Positions 39,001 through 51,200 of a stretch of 64,000 nucleotides of DNA are shown in pieces. Numbering within the stretch: the stretch's first letter is position 1; each line of letters opens with the position of its first letter. The translations under genes and the position numbers were made by a program. Under the pieces are notes generated by a model that worked only from the letters and a program-made list of their open reading frames with translations, did no database searches and was not told where the DNA came from. Origin of the DNA: Acanthornis magna (Eukaryota > Chordata > Aves > Passeriformes > Acanthizidae); NCBI GenBank assembly GCA_036785705.1, contig JAWUZG010000028.1, positions 62,001 to 126,000 on the forward strand, written 5' to 3'.

Positions 39001-42000
39001 GAGAAAAGGGATCAGTCTGAGACACCTGACCAATGCTAGTTCAGCATGAGCAAGCAGGGCATTGCCAGCATCCCTAAATCCTCTGCATAGGCACCTCTCC
39101 ACACCCAGAACCAGCCTCACTGAGTTTCTCTACGACCAGGCATTTTGTTTGTATTTAAAGGTGACCTTCTTGGCTCTCCGTGGTTTCACCATGACTTTCC
39201 TGCTTTCAAAGCATTTCTTCTTATCCTTTGAGTTGCTCATTCGGTGAAGTATTCAGAGACTGTTTGGATGTGACTCCGTGCCAAAAATTACCCTGTAGCG
39301 CATCTGGCATTGGCATCAGCTGGAGGAATGGGCTGGTGCCAGACCAGACCTATTACCTGGCACCCACACGGGTCTCTTAACCTTTACATGAAGCAGCAGC
39401 TACCCGCGGGATAAAGTCGTATGTCAGGCTGCTGTGAAAGCTGGTGCCTGTGCTCCAGAGCCGGGAGTGCAAAGAGAGGAAAGATATTTTCCCTTGACAG
39501 GGCAGAGAAGGGAGCCTTGGAAGGAATTTAGGAAGGTCTGTTTGCTCAGACAACTAAGTTAAGAGGAAGGTATTAGCCATCAAATTTCATAGGGGAGGAC
39601 TCAGAAAAGAAGAGCAAGTAATAGTCAACCCAGAAGATGCTTTTCCTGTGAAACAAAGACTTTTAAAAAATATGATAATCCTTTTACAACAGGCTAGTTC
39701 TTGGCAGTGGTTGTGTTTTATGGCATCCAAAGATGTGCCACTGGAGGTACAACTGGTTTGCCCATAGGAAGAAAAACCAGAATGATAATATACATAACAT
39801 GTGTCCCATTTGTGGAATTTGCTCACAGATTAATTTTACTCGTTTTTGTAATCTATTGCTCCCTGAGGAAATTAATTTATCTTGAAAATCCTACATCTAT
39901 GGCAGCAGAATACTCTGGAGATCTGAGCGGAGCAGGTCAAGTTTACTTTCTGGAAAATGAGTAGTTCATGTTCCAGGTGATGCACATATGGCTACTCAAA
40001 CTGCATCAACAGATATCAATTGTTTTCACTTCTTCATCTGTTTTAGTCTTAAAAAAAAAAAAAATACCCATGGGCAAGGACTACGAAGGAAGTGAGGAGG
40101 CTATTCCAAATCCTCTATTTCACTGATGTCTAGAAACAAAGATCTTCTGACATAGCATATTTCAATGTCCTTTGTTTAACCTCCCCCCTTGAAAGATCTG
40201 AACACAGAGCCTTTGTTTTCTAGTGCTTTGTAGGCTAACCTACAGGTTATGCTTTGATAAACGTCCAATGAGCTAAGGAAACATCAAGGCTTTTCCTCAA
40301 GATGCGTAGTTGCCATTTTGTCTGACATCTTCTATTCTTGTTAGACATTACCATAAGTATTTAGGAGACCCTTGTGCCTCTGAAGCTCCTGTTTGCTGTT
40401 AGCATAGCATGCTAAAGTACTCAGTGTCGGTATTTTATCCATTTTAGCCACTTAAGAACTTCACCAGGTCCTTTAAAATTCACACTTCTCGCTCTGTCTC
40501 AGGAGAGCAGGCAGTGAGTTTCATCTTTACAAAACAATCACGTCCCTGGGGCCTGACACACACTTTAAAGCAAAAACAGAAACCCAATAGGTGTTACATT
40601 GTGGGGCTCTGGAAGCAGGAGGCTGGTAGCAAATGACTTTTCTGGCATAACATGAATTCACTCATGGCAAAGTTCCTAGTACAGTCATGGCCAGGGATTT
40701 TATTCCTGATATACAGCAAAATGTATACATTGCTTCAGTCTTCGGCTCAGAAACACCAAGCTGGTGAATTAATCAGCAGTTACAGACCCCAAACTCCAAA
40801 GTCAGGACAATGCTGGTGCAGGGTGCTACTGAGACTCTCTCCAGGAAGGGTGTGCTCTAGTGTAGGTTTGAATACAAAAGCTTTTAATGCCATCAGTGGT
40901 AACATTCAAAAGACACTGGAATAGAAATTGGAGGGATAAACCCGTGTGACAACACAGGAGAAGAGGAATGGCTGCTGTAAGGGCTGCTTGCTCTATGCAT
41001 TGTGCTTTGCTTCAGATCTTCATTGGTGTGAGACACTGGGTGAACTTCTATCCCAGGTTATAAAGCACCCTAAGAGCTTTTCTTCTCAAGAGCCTTCCCT
41101 GAGGAACCTTTCCTTTCTGAGGTTAGCCTCACAACCATGTGAGGCTTCCTTAGTTTGGATTTTTTCAGTGCAATTTCAGGTGAAACTCAGGACAACACAG
41201 TCCCCCATCAATACCCAAGTGACCGGGACAAAGTCTTCTCTAAACAGCTCTCTCTACCTCCTTTCTCCATGGCTGACAGGTGTGCAATGCCTTACCTAGT
41301 CTAGAAATCAGAAGACAGCGTCTACACCTCTCAAGAGAGAGAGATGACAGAATTCCAGTAGGAATAGAGGGGCAAATTACCTGCATGCCTCCAAGATGGT
41401 GCATGTTCAATTCCAGAGAGGAATTTACATTCCTTGCTGAATATTTGATGAGCTAAATACGTTCTTAATTGCCTGTGAGAATCTACATATTTAGATTTCC
41501 TATCCTGTCCTTTGGTTTTCACCAAAGCTGGTCATATCAAGTACCCCAGGCTGCTAGGGTAGCTGCCACTCAGACTTCCCTTGCTTCCCACAGATAATTT
41601 TGGTCAATATTTGAACATAATGAGTCCTATCAAAGCTCCAGAGAATGTTGCAGGCCAGAGAGATGGTTTCATAATGACCATGAGCACATTAAGGGCTGTA
41701 TTTGTACAAAAGCAACACCACCCATGGTGCCTTTGTCTCCTTGCCCAGCCTTCCTCTTCCTCTGCTCTACCAACTGCAAACATGAAGTTCACGCCTGTGT
41801 TTTCAGCCAGATCAGGAACTGCGCTGACCTTCCCCTGGCAGTGCAATTTCAGCTGTCAGGGCAAAGGAGGAGGCAGAAAACCACGGCCCAGGATGGTGAA
41901 AGAGTGCAAATGCCTCTCCCAGCTGAGAGCACAGCGTTCAAGCTGCTCGGGGAATGGCACCTTTAAAGATGCTGCATTCTGACAGGGCTGTCCTCTCACA

Positions 42001-43756
42001 CGAGATATGAAAACAGAAGCCCTGACCTCTTGTGGTCATTAAAAACCACAAAACCAGTAAATTGCAATTTCTCTAATTCCTTAATCTTCTCTCTGAGCAT
42101 TTTCTACCATACATAGTCAGACTCCAGCAGTTGGGTGCGCTGGATTCGCACCAGACAAATCTTTTTGGGATGGCACCAACCATAATTGTTAACATTTTGC
42201 CAAGCCCTCTAGAAACCTTGTCTGAAAGGTACTTCTGTCCAACCTACAGTAAAAACAAACGTCCCCCTGCAAATATTAGAGAGCTGCCTGGGCTACAACA
42301 TCATTTACAATTTCAGGATTGTTTTACAGACAGATAGCAAACCACGTAAGTAATTCATGGCACATTTGGGAGAAGTTAAAGATGAACTTAGGCTTAAAAG
42401 ATTCATACCTGCTTCAGATGCCTGAGGCTGGAACCAAATAAAATACAGTCTCCTGGTTTATTGTACATGGTGAATGATGAATGGTTGTTTTAATGGTAAG
42501 GAACTCATTGGGACAGAACGCAAAGCAGCAGTGCCAGAATGTGAGGTTAATACATATCAAGAAGCTACTGCATTCCCTGAGGTCAGAGAAATGCTTAAAC
42601 TGGAAAGCTGCTCCACCTGGGCAGGTGCAGAGAGCAGGTAGAAGGCAAAGGAAAGCCTACAATCACCTGTACCACCCAAAGAGAGATAGCTAAAAATCTC
42701 CTGATGGTTAAGTGCACCAGGTTCTTGCCCCTTGCTGATCCCCTTGGTGCAAGAAGTGCATGGCCAAAATAGCACAGAGCATCATTTGGAGCATCTTGCT
42801 GTGCCTCCTGCAGCCAGAGCAGCTTCCTCAGGGCGAGCTCCCATCACAGGCTGCTGCTGAGATCATTATCATTTGTGATAAAGTGGGAAACCGTTCAGTG
42901 TCCCTTTAGAGGGGTGGAATAAGCCATAATGGGGAAGTGAACACATGCTGCATGCACAGGAGCCCTCCGTGCCCATGCAGGGCACCCACACTGCCTCTCC
43001 TCCTCACCCCGTGCCACCGCAGGGGCTGCAATCCCAGAGGGCCAAAATGGGAACTAGCCAAGGGTCCTGTCAGCGTTTTCCCACTGGGTTTCACCCACCC
43101 TTCAGCCATTCAGGTTGGTGTTTGTGCAGTGCCATGGAGGAGCCTGAGCCGGGATGAGGCCTTGTGCTCCTGGAGCAGCAGAAAAATACTAAAACCACAA
43201 AACATGGTAACGCTTACTTTAATTCTGCAAACACTGCAAAGAGCTCTGATGACAGTACATTTCATTATTAAGCTATTAGATAACATAAACACATTTTGGA
43301 AGCATCTAATTTTGTATGTTACTCATTAAAAGTATTTCCTTCCACATGGCTTTTCCTCCTAGAGAACATAGAGTGCATTTATGAATAAATCTCATTTCAG
43401 CTGTTTTCTCTGAGAATAACAAAAGGTGCAATTCCTTGTCATGTTGTGATGTTCCCCCCAACCAAGCAGGGTGGAAGGAGCATCTCTGCATCCCCTGAGC
43501 TGCTCCTCTCTGCACCATCCAGGCTCAGGCAGGGCTGTGAAACACCCACAGAAATGCACACAAGCATTGCCTCTCCCAAGCACTCGTGTTCCTCAGCTGG
43601 CTGTTTTCGAGCACGCACAAAGCCCTCTTTCTTCACCAAAAAAAACCAAAGAAAAGGCGTGTGAAAGAAAGAGCCTCCAGACCCCCAGAGCCAGGGCAGT
43701 GGCCTTGCCTGTGTTGACACTCAATTCCTACCCAGATTTTTTTTTTTTTTCTGTAA
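36011..43756. other. Unique non-coding sequence
   Basis: No gene is supported in this long interval. An A run lies at 40051-40064 and a T run at 43737-43750. The blocks 37800-38060 and 38440-38720 are AT-rich with POU-like (TATGTAAATGAG at about 37829) and homeodomain-like words. The segment 42900-43170 is GC-richer and produces several overlapping frames without family resemblance. No CR1 terminus was seen. Confidence 0.45.
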
Positions 43757-43870
43757 TTCATGAGGAGCCCCATCATTTTAGATATGGGCAAACTGAGGCA
43801 CAGAGGTGGGGAGGGAGGAGCAATGGTCATTCAGGTGGGACTAAACTGAGCTCCTCTGCTCACACAGCTA
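43757..43870 (+). mobile_element. MIR-like SINE fragment
   Basis: The stretch around 43767-43805 (GAGCCCCATCATTTTAGATA, then GGGCAAACTGAGGCACAGAG) matches the well-known MIR core signature, and CACACAGCTA at 43861-43870 fits the next part of the MIR core with a diverged spacer between. MIR elements are old and survive as rare scraps in bird genomes. The copy is on the plus strand, has no tRNA-promoter part that I can see, and is not coding. Confidence 0.6.
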
Positions 43871-43930
43871 CATTGTTGGAACAAGATGATTTTAAGGTCC
43901 CCTCCAGCCCAAGCCACTCTATGATCCCAT
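43871..43930 (+). mobile_element. CR1 retrotransposon 3'-end scrap
   Basis: GATGATTTTAAGGTCCCCTC followed by CAGCCCAAGCCACTCTATGA is the plus-strand form of the avian CR1 terminus. Only about 60 bases are recognisable. It directly abuts the MIR-like fragment, suggesting insertion into or next to an old SINE, or an old deletion that joined them. Confidence 0.75.
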
Positions 43931-45040
43931 GCTGGCAAACCTCCAATTTAGGTTCAGGTGACCATGTGAAGGATTTGCCGATTGCAAACACATCAGTGTT
44001 TTTACAAGCCCACATGAAGGTGAGCCCTGTCACTGGAGAAACAGAAACCTTCACAGGGAAATAACCACAGATCCTCCCAAAAATCTGTGTGTAAAAAACA
44101 CTCTCCTGTGTTTGGGGTTTTTTTGCCTGACTCCTCATAATGTTTGGCCAACACAGATCCCCTATTAATATCCCAAACACCTCTTGCACAGTGGGGTTCA
44201 TTGCAGGTTTGTATTAAGCATTTTTTGACATTTACAAAACCCTAAGGGTTTCATGCATTTGTGAAGGCCATGTGGCTGCCCCTGAGGAACACAACAGCTC
44301 ACAGGACCCCTAATTAGTGCCAATTTCTCTTCCCATTGAGCTGCCTTGACTCCGTCACCACTGCAGAATGAGTCAGGAGACGTCACAGGGAGCAACCACA
44401 TTGGCATGGACCAACCCCACGTCACCAAGCCTGGGACAATGCTGGATCACAGGAGGCTGTGAGCACCCCTGGACAACATTTGTACACCATGGAGGGCTCT
44501 TGCCGAGCCGCCCATATCCTTTGGCCATGCAGGAGGGTCAAAGGATGGCATTGAACAGCCAAGATGAGTATTGCAGCTTGAGTCCATGCTCTAAAACAAA
44601 CTGAGGTGCTGTAAAGCTTTTCCCAGCATTGTAGGAGAAGGTAAAGGACCAGCCTGTGATGCACAAAGGAAGAGCAGGTTGCATGTGTGTGAGCATGTGC
44701 ACAAGCACATGCAAAAAGAGGGAAAAAGACGAGAGAAGCAGCACAAACCTCACACTGAAAATTAAAGCAAAGTCCTTTTCTGGCGGCAGTTCTGCCCTGT
44801 CCTCTGCTGTGGGGGGAGAAGTGGGGCTGGTGCTCCAGACAACGAGCGTGCCCAGCATGGCAGAGATGCTCCCACGCATCAAACTCACTCATCCGTTCTC
44901 TGCAGCGTTTTCCCCTCGGCAGAAGGGCAAGGCACAGCGTTCCAGCTTCTGCTCTGCGGCACGGGGCTCTCACCAGGATCTCTCTTTCCCAAACATATGA
45001 TGCACTAATGACGCCACCCAGGGATGACAAGCAGCTTAAG
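43931..45040. other. Non-coding sequence with overlapping long frames
   Basis: A 202-codon minus-strand frame (44422-45030) overlaps plus-strand frames, and a 197-codon plus-strand frame (43471-44064) crosses the two repeat scraps upstream. Neither product has a recognisable domain. The minus-strand product has a His/Ala/Cys-rich stretch that comes from a TGTG/GCACA-rich segment at about 44680-44715. Because the plus-strand frame runs through mobile-element debris, it is unlikely to be coding. Confidence 0.4.
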
Positions 45041-45370
45041 AGCTGGCTCTACCCTCTGGACACCTGGCACGCTAAACCGCGTAGCGAGAGGCATGTGCTG
45101 GCTTGGGAAAAAGCCATCACCGCTTTGGACAGCCACCGGGCCCAACTGTTAATCCAGTGCCTTCATCTCCCCCACTGCTATTAATGTAAGAAGAGAAAGG
45201 AAAAAATCCAGGAGAAACAATTGACTCGACCGCTGAAGAAGTTGTTACGTTACTGATTCAAACCGCGGATGATGAGGCACGACAAGACAGAGTAAAATAA
45301 CAGTGAATTAAATCAGGGAAAGCTCGTGCAATGTCTAATCATTGTAGAATAATGAGAACCATCTCTAAAT
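45041..45370. promoter_or_regulatory. CpG-bearing candidate conserved element (inference)
   Basis: Unlike its surroundings this block holds many CpG dinucleotides (for example AAACCGCGTAGCGAG near 45074, GACTCGACCGCTG near 45223, AAACCGCGGATGATGAGG near 45260), together with AT-rich words such as CTATTAATG. It has no long frame or repeat. Retained CpG in methylated non-coding DNA can mean functional constraint, so this is a candidate regulatory element. Direct evidence is lacking. Confidence 0.3.
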
Positions 45371-45424
45371 CAGATCAGATTTTATTTTCTGACACTCAGG
45401 GATCAAAACTTGTTGTAATGTGTA

Positions 45425-45710
45425 GGAAAATGTGTTGTTTCTCCCAGGTAACAAGTGTTGGGACAAGAGGAAAATGGCTTCAAGTTGCACCAGGGGAGGT
45501 TTATATTGGATATTAGGGAAAGTTTTTTCACATTGGAATGAACTTCCCAGGAAAGTGGTGTAACCACTGTCCCTGAAGATATTTAAAAAACGTGTAGATG
45601 TGGTATTCAGGCACAAAGTTTTAGTGGTGGACCTGGCAGTGCTGGGTTAGTGATTGGACCAAATGATCTTAGAGGCCTTTTCCAGCCGTAATGGCTCTGT
45701 GATTCTTTGA
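45425..45710 (+). mobile_element. CR1 retrotransposon 3'-end fragment
   Basis: The plus strand shows CAGGTAACAAGTGTTGGGAC, then AAGAGGAAAATGGCTTCAAG, then a decayed ORF2 C-terminal region, and ends in GATCTTAGAGGCCTTTTCCA plus a degenerate GTGATTCTTTGA terminus. This order is that of a CR1 tail. The reading frame is broken by indels. The terminal octamer repeats are degenerate, consistent with an older insertion. The 5' boundary is uncertain. Confidence 0.9.
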
Positions 45711-48700
45711 AAAGCCCAGCACACAGCATCCAAACCTGGACACTGGTGCTGAGGAGCTGCTGCAGGAGGTCAGTGCAGGCTCTGCCAGCCCAAGCACTGC
45801 CAGGGCAGAGGCACTCAGCTATGTTAATCTGTCCCCAAGGAAGCCCTCCTTGCTCCCACCAGGGCTGGAGCTGTGTTCCCTCCTCACACATAATTATGTC
45901 ATTGCCACTGCCCTGATTTTCTGTCTTAGTTTAGTGCTCAGTTTGGTGTTGTTACAAAAGGCTTCCAGGAAAATGCGAAATCTAAACATGGGTCAAGAAG
46001 AGCTGTGAGGAATTCCTTCCTTTGACTCAGAGGGTCACAAATTTAGATTAGCTTAGACATTGACTTTTCCTGTTCTTCTTTTGAGGGCAGCTAAATCCTT
46101 TGTTATTTCCAAGGGAGGCCAACGCCTGAATATTGCATCACTTCACCTGCAGAGAAAATTGGCTCCTGCAGAACTTCAGGGCAGCAGAAAAGATGATGAG
46201 GGAAAGTCACAAGACCCGACCAGGCGTGAGGCAGGACAATCCTTACATTGTTTTCTCCATGAAACAGAGGCACAAGGCCCTGGAACCTCTCTTTTTTTAA
46301 GCATACAGCTATCCCTCCTCCTTCTCAGCAAACCTTTGGTTTTGGCGTTCAGCATGTTTCGGCAGAGCCACCCAGAGACACCACACACTGAAGTGATAAC
46401 GAGCAAAGGCTGCATATTCACCAGAGGTGCCCTTTGGACTGAGACCATAATTGCAAGGACCACCAGCTTTAATATTTAGGTCCTGCCTGTGCACAGAGAG
46501 CACAGGTAACTGCTCCATGCAGCTCCTCAGCTCAGTCACAAAGCAAATCCTTTTATTTCACCAAAGTAATCCATGATTCTGCGGATTGTTCTGTCCACAG
46601 GAGAAGTCTCAACACCTGGTCCAAAGCTCTACTCAAGAGCAGAGGAACGTGTGCTGCAGCCCCCAGCACACGGACAAACTATGAACTATCAGGAGTCTAA
46701 AATAAAGTTCTACCGCATACCATGTAAAAATAAATAAAACAAAGCCCTTTTCTAATTAAATAAATGATGAAAGGGAAAGCTAAGAAGCGGTGCAGCTGGG
46801 AACCCTTTGAAATAATTAGATCTACCTACTCGGCTCTAAAGTTTTTTTACTATCAGGAACATCAAGAAGGGTGTCAGCAAGAGATCTTCTCATTTCTTAG
46901 GTGAACAACACTGAGGGATTTAAAACCTATTGAGAGAAGCCTGGGATTCTTTAAGTTCACTGAAGCCAAAGTAATTCACCCTGAATGCAGGCCCTGAAGG
47001 TGACTGTGGAGCTTAGAATAAGGATGTCAACATGGTGCTTTCATCGTTTTCTAGTGGAGCTGGTACTGCACATGGAGCTTGCCTTGACCATTTAATTAAT
47101 AAAGGGACCCACGCAGCTGGAATTAACGTGAACTTTCAAAGCATCAAAAAGTCCGGCGAAGGATCAAGCTGATATTTTCATTTATATATATTAGCTTATT
47201 CTGGGCCATTGTTGTGCTCCTCATTCACATGATACAGCAGCCTCTTACTCACACACACACCCTTACATACTTCCTTTCATTTTACCTCCACAGTGCTTCT
47301 GTGTGATGGGGGCTATCACCAATTAACACTGACAATGGGAGCTGGAAGGGAATTTTAGCAAGCACAGCAGGGTTTTTTTTCCCCCCAAATCTTTGAGGAA
47401 AGGGATTATTTCCCCCCTGCCCTCCTCCCTCCAAAAATGGTGAGCTCCGTGCCAATGTTTTCCTCTGATCCTTTTTTCTATTCTTGATTTTACTCTGTCT
47501 CTTTTCCTTTTGCTTTCATTTAACACCAAACTATAGCAAGGACAATCCTTCAAAAACATGTTCGTTGTAGTGTATTGAACAGAACTGGCTTCAACCCTGC
47601 CAGGTCAACATGGTCATTCCACTCCTCAGCACTCCACAGGGTCCTATAAATTAGCCCGTGAGAATCCAGCATTTATGCTTCCCCCAGTCAATGTAAATAC
47701 TGCCTTTCTTCTTCTTCCTGTGCCAAGGGGCAAAGGTTTCAATCGATATCATCACAAAATAATATTTGATAGAACATTGATCTGTTTATAGACTCATCAT
47801 TTACTTTTTCATTCCAGTAATTCTTAAGCAAAACAGGACAACTTCTGGTTAAATCAGTCTGCAAACAGGGGTGATAGGGATTTTGGATCCACACAGATGG
47901 TCTAATCAAGCATAAGACCTTGAGCTCAGTGTAGGCATCACTGGATGACTTTTTCTGCTTTGTGTGTTCATGAGCACAGAACATAATGATCTAATTGTCA
48001 CTGCTAGCCTTGCATCCTACTGATCTTTGGTGCCATGACTCCATCAACTGCCCTGGCTTCATGGCTAAGCTTTGTGATAATCACCATCAAAGCCCCAGTG
48101 GATCACTACCCCAGATGCTGAGGAAGCATGCACTTTAATCAGCCATGAATCTTTTAGTTAGGTGGTAAAGCAAGTAGAAGTGGCTTCATGTAAGCCCCTC
48201 GTTCTAGGCAATGTCACCTCTTTAAAATTGATATCACCTCCTATTTTCAATTAAACACCCACTGAGGCCATTGCAAATATTCCTCGCGATGTCCTCAGTG
48301 GGCATTTGATAGTTTTCCAGAGCAACAAACTGGCTTCAAGCAATGCCCTGTCCTTTGGATGAGACATTAACCTGAGACTGTGAGCAGCTCTGAGCTCAGC
48401 AGAGCACAGTTTCTCAGAGCAAGACAGCTGTCTTTAGTGTCCTCACCCATTTGCCTGCATTGAGTTCCTCTCAGGTTTTCAGGCAGTGTGTCATTTGTGC
48501 TGTTCCAAAGCCACCAGCCAGAGCCCCAGCTCAAGGCCACGTCTCAGCAGTGCTGCAGCCTCTGTGCTCACCAGAGCGGCTGTGCTCCAGCACAGAGCAG
48601 TGGATTCATAGCTAGTCAATAGCCTTCTGTGCAGTAGTCTCATTTTGGGAATCATCCTAAACATTGGGATAGTGGGGGAGTTAGAGAAGAATCCATTTAC

Positions 48701-49610
48701 TGGCAAGGAGTTGACACCAAGAGCTCTGGGGGAGTCAGGGAAAATGTGATGTCTGTGGTGTGTGAGTGTGGCAGCGACTGTGAGTGACAGAGGGAGCAAC
48801 TGTCGGGATACCTCCCAGTGACATCTTTCCAAAGGGGAACTGAAGGAAATTTCTGGATAAAGCACTGCTCAGTGTTGAATGCCACTTCAGTATCATTTAG
48901 CAGAAACCCAATGTCTCTCGGAAAGCCTCAGTTAAATATTTTGGTAGCTCCTCTGGCTGCTCCTCTCCGCAGCCTGACAAACATTTCACACTGGTTGCAC
49001 AGCTTTTGGTTGGAAGGAATCCCAGCTTTGTTGACACTGACTTCAGTCAGCTTCAGAGGGCTTCTTAACTCTGCTTTGGGGCTTGTCAACACACAGCGGA
49101 CTGAGACACAATGCCAGCAGGCAGCTCCTCCTAGAAAACATTATTTGAATCCAAATTGTCTTCCAGGCACTTTTCTTAAAACTTCATATTGTGCAAGTTA
49201 CATGCTTGTCAGAAGAAAAAGCTGTGTTAGTCCCTCATTGTTCAGATTTACAGAAGGTCATCTTCCCATTCCTGCACCAGCAACCCCAAAAGTATCGCAT
49301 TCTGATCATTCAAATGGCTTCCACATGGTGATGTACAACCAAACACAACTTGGTGTTGCTGAATAATAACCATATGACAAGAGAGAGAATCACAATAGCA
49401 CTTGGAGATTATTTATACGTAGGAAAAAACTTCATGAGAGACAATTTTTAACTTCTTTTACATGTATGACCAAGAACCATTGTTGCTCTTCTGCATGTGG
49501 AAAGCTTCCACTACACATTCTGCCTGTGGTCTCCAGGAGCAAAAAAACACCTCTGCTTTGACCTGGATATTGGTATATTTAGTTCTGGTCAATCAACGCA
49601 CTGCTGGGGT
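45711..49610. other. Unique non-coding sequence
   Basis: No gene is supported. The block 46690-47240 is AT-rich with isolated CpG words (GTCCGGCGAAGG near 47151) and could be regulatory. A very short (CA)n run lies at 47250-47261. A 182-codon plus-strand frame at 48818-49366 has no recognised domain and overlaps no splice context. Confidence 0.45.
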
Positions 49611-50145
49611 TCATGGAATCACAGAATCATAGCGTGGCTGGGATTGGAAGGGGCCTTTAAGGTCATTGGGTTCCAGCCCCCACTGGGGCAGAGACATCTT
49701 CCACTGCCCCAGGTTGCTCCAAGCCCTGTCCAGCCTGGCCTTGGACGCTTCCAGGGATCCAGGGGCAGCCACAGCTTCTTTAGGAATCTGTGCCAAGGCC
49801 TCACCACCCTCATAATGAAGAATTTCTTTGCAACATCTTCTCTCTTTCAGTTTACCCCTTGTCCTATCACAACAGACCCTGCTAAAAAGACTCTCTCCAT
49901 CTTTTTTGACCTTTTCATCAACAAACACCTCTAAGTCCTTCCCGGCAAGGCTGCTCTCAACCCGTTCTCCACCCAGCCTGTACCTGTGCTTGGGATTGCC
50001 CCCGTCCAGGTGCAGGACCTTGCATTGGCCTTACGGACCCCGTGAGGTTCAGACAGCCCCAGCTCTCCAGCCTGTCCAGGTCCCTCTGGATGGTGTCCCT
50101 TCCCTTCGGTGTGTGACTGCACCACACAGCTTCGTTCTCGAGCCA
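49611..50145 (-). mobile_element. CR1 retrotransposon 3' part with internal deletion
   Basis: The 3' terminus is at 49611 (TCATGGAATCACAGAATCAT, then a GGGATTGGAAGGGGCC segment), so the element is on the minus strand. The tail continues to about 49905. Then, within a TTT-rich junction at about 49905-49915, it jumps to a segment that normally lies several hundred bases further into ORF2 (starting near TTTTCATCAACAAACACCTC). CR1 similarity ends near 50145. The expected intervening ORF2 segment is missing. The copy has no coding capacity. Confidence 0.93.
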
Positions 50146-51120
50146 GATGTCTTTAAAAACACTCCGCCACCTGCAAAACAATAAACCTGCACAGGAAGCA
50201 GCCCTTGTGCATTTCCCACTTTATTCAAAGGAGAAAGCAGAGAAATAGAATCAAAGAGAGACCTTTTTCTTGTGACTCAGTAAGTGTAAGATCAAAGAGT
50301 AGTTTTATTACAAGCCCTGTTTTACTAGAAGATATTTATGAAGACTTAACAGAAGATGCTGTAGTTTATAGAAATGAGAATTATTTACTCCTATTTAAGA
50401 AGAACCTAGAAACCTTAAGATTAAAGCTCTGTTGTAGCAGTTTTGGTATGAGCAGTTGAAGACATCTAGGATTTTGAAGGGGTTCTGCTCCAAGCAGTCC
50501 AGACACAACATAGGTGAGAAAAGAAAGTAATCAGAGAAGAAACAATCTTATCCAAGAGCTTAGAGAAGTCAAGAATTAAATTACTCTTTCTGCCATAGCA
50601 CTTGGTGCACTCATGGGATGGATAATTGTGAAGGGAGGCTTTGTCTTTGCTCAATGGTTTAAATTTACCTACTGATTCAGCTAAATCTGCCTCAATTTTT
50701 AATTAACAGATTCTAAGTGCGACTGGGCTGGGGAATGGCATGTTGGTACAAGAGACTCCTTTCCCATACTCCAACATGGGAAAGGTCCATCTTATCAGTG
50801 AAAATACAGGTGGAAGGAGGAGGAGAAAGGTGGTACAAAATAGACTGTAACCAGGGTTATCTTCCTCCTTCTGTCAGTTGGAGCTCAGGTCTCCCTGAGC
50901 TGGAAGTTGAATGTGAACCATCGTGTCTAATAGTCATCAGAAATGACATTTTTCATTACTGTTTAGTCTGTTTCAAGAATGCTTTAACATTTGGTCTCTG
51001 TAGCACCCAGAGGCAACAAGTTCCACAGGTTTCTTTTGATGAAAATGCTGGTTTTTGTTTGTTTCAGGTGCATCACCTGATTATTTCATTGGATTGAGGT
51101 GGATCTTGCATTTTGAGAAA
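50146..51120. other. Unique non-coding sequence
   Basis: No gene is supported. An 84-codon plus-strand frame (50205-50459) has an acidic segment LEDIYEDLTEDAVVYRNENY but matches nothing I recognise and has no clear splice acceptor. The rest is AT-rich. Confidence 0.45.
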
Positions 51121-51200
51121 ATGTTGAATAATTGAATACTTGTGAATACTTGTGAATACTTGTGAATAATTGTGAATAATTGTGAATAATTGTGAATAAT
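51121..51200 (+). repeat. Ten-base-pair minisatellite (TGTGAATAMT)n
   Basis: Six exact-length units fill 51141-51200: two TGTGAATACT followed by four TGTGAATAAT. Two degenerate units precede them (51121-51140). The switch from ACT to AAT type in the middle suggests expansion of two successive variant units. It has no coding meaning. Confidence 0.95.

Noticed and set aside
44681..44712. Hairpin in a TGTG/GCACA-rich segment
   Set aside because: Only an 8-bp stem inside alternating purine-pyrimidine sequence, which is common by chance.
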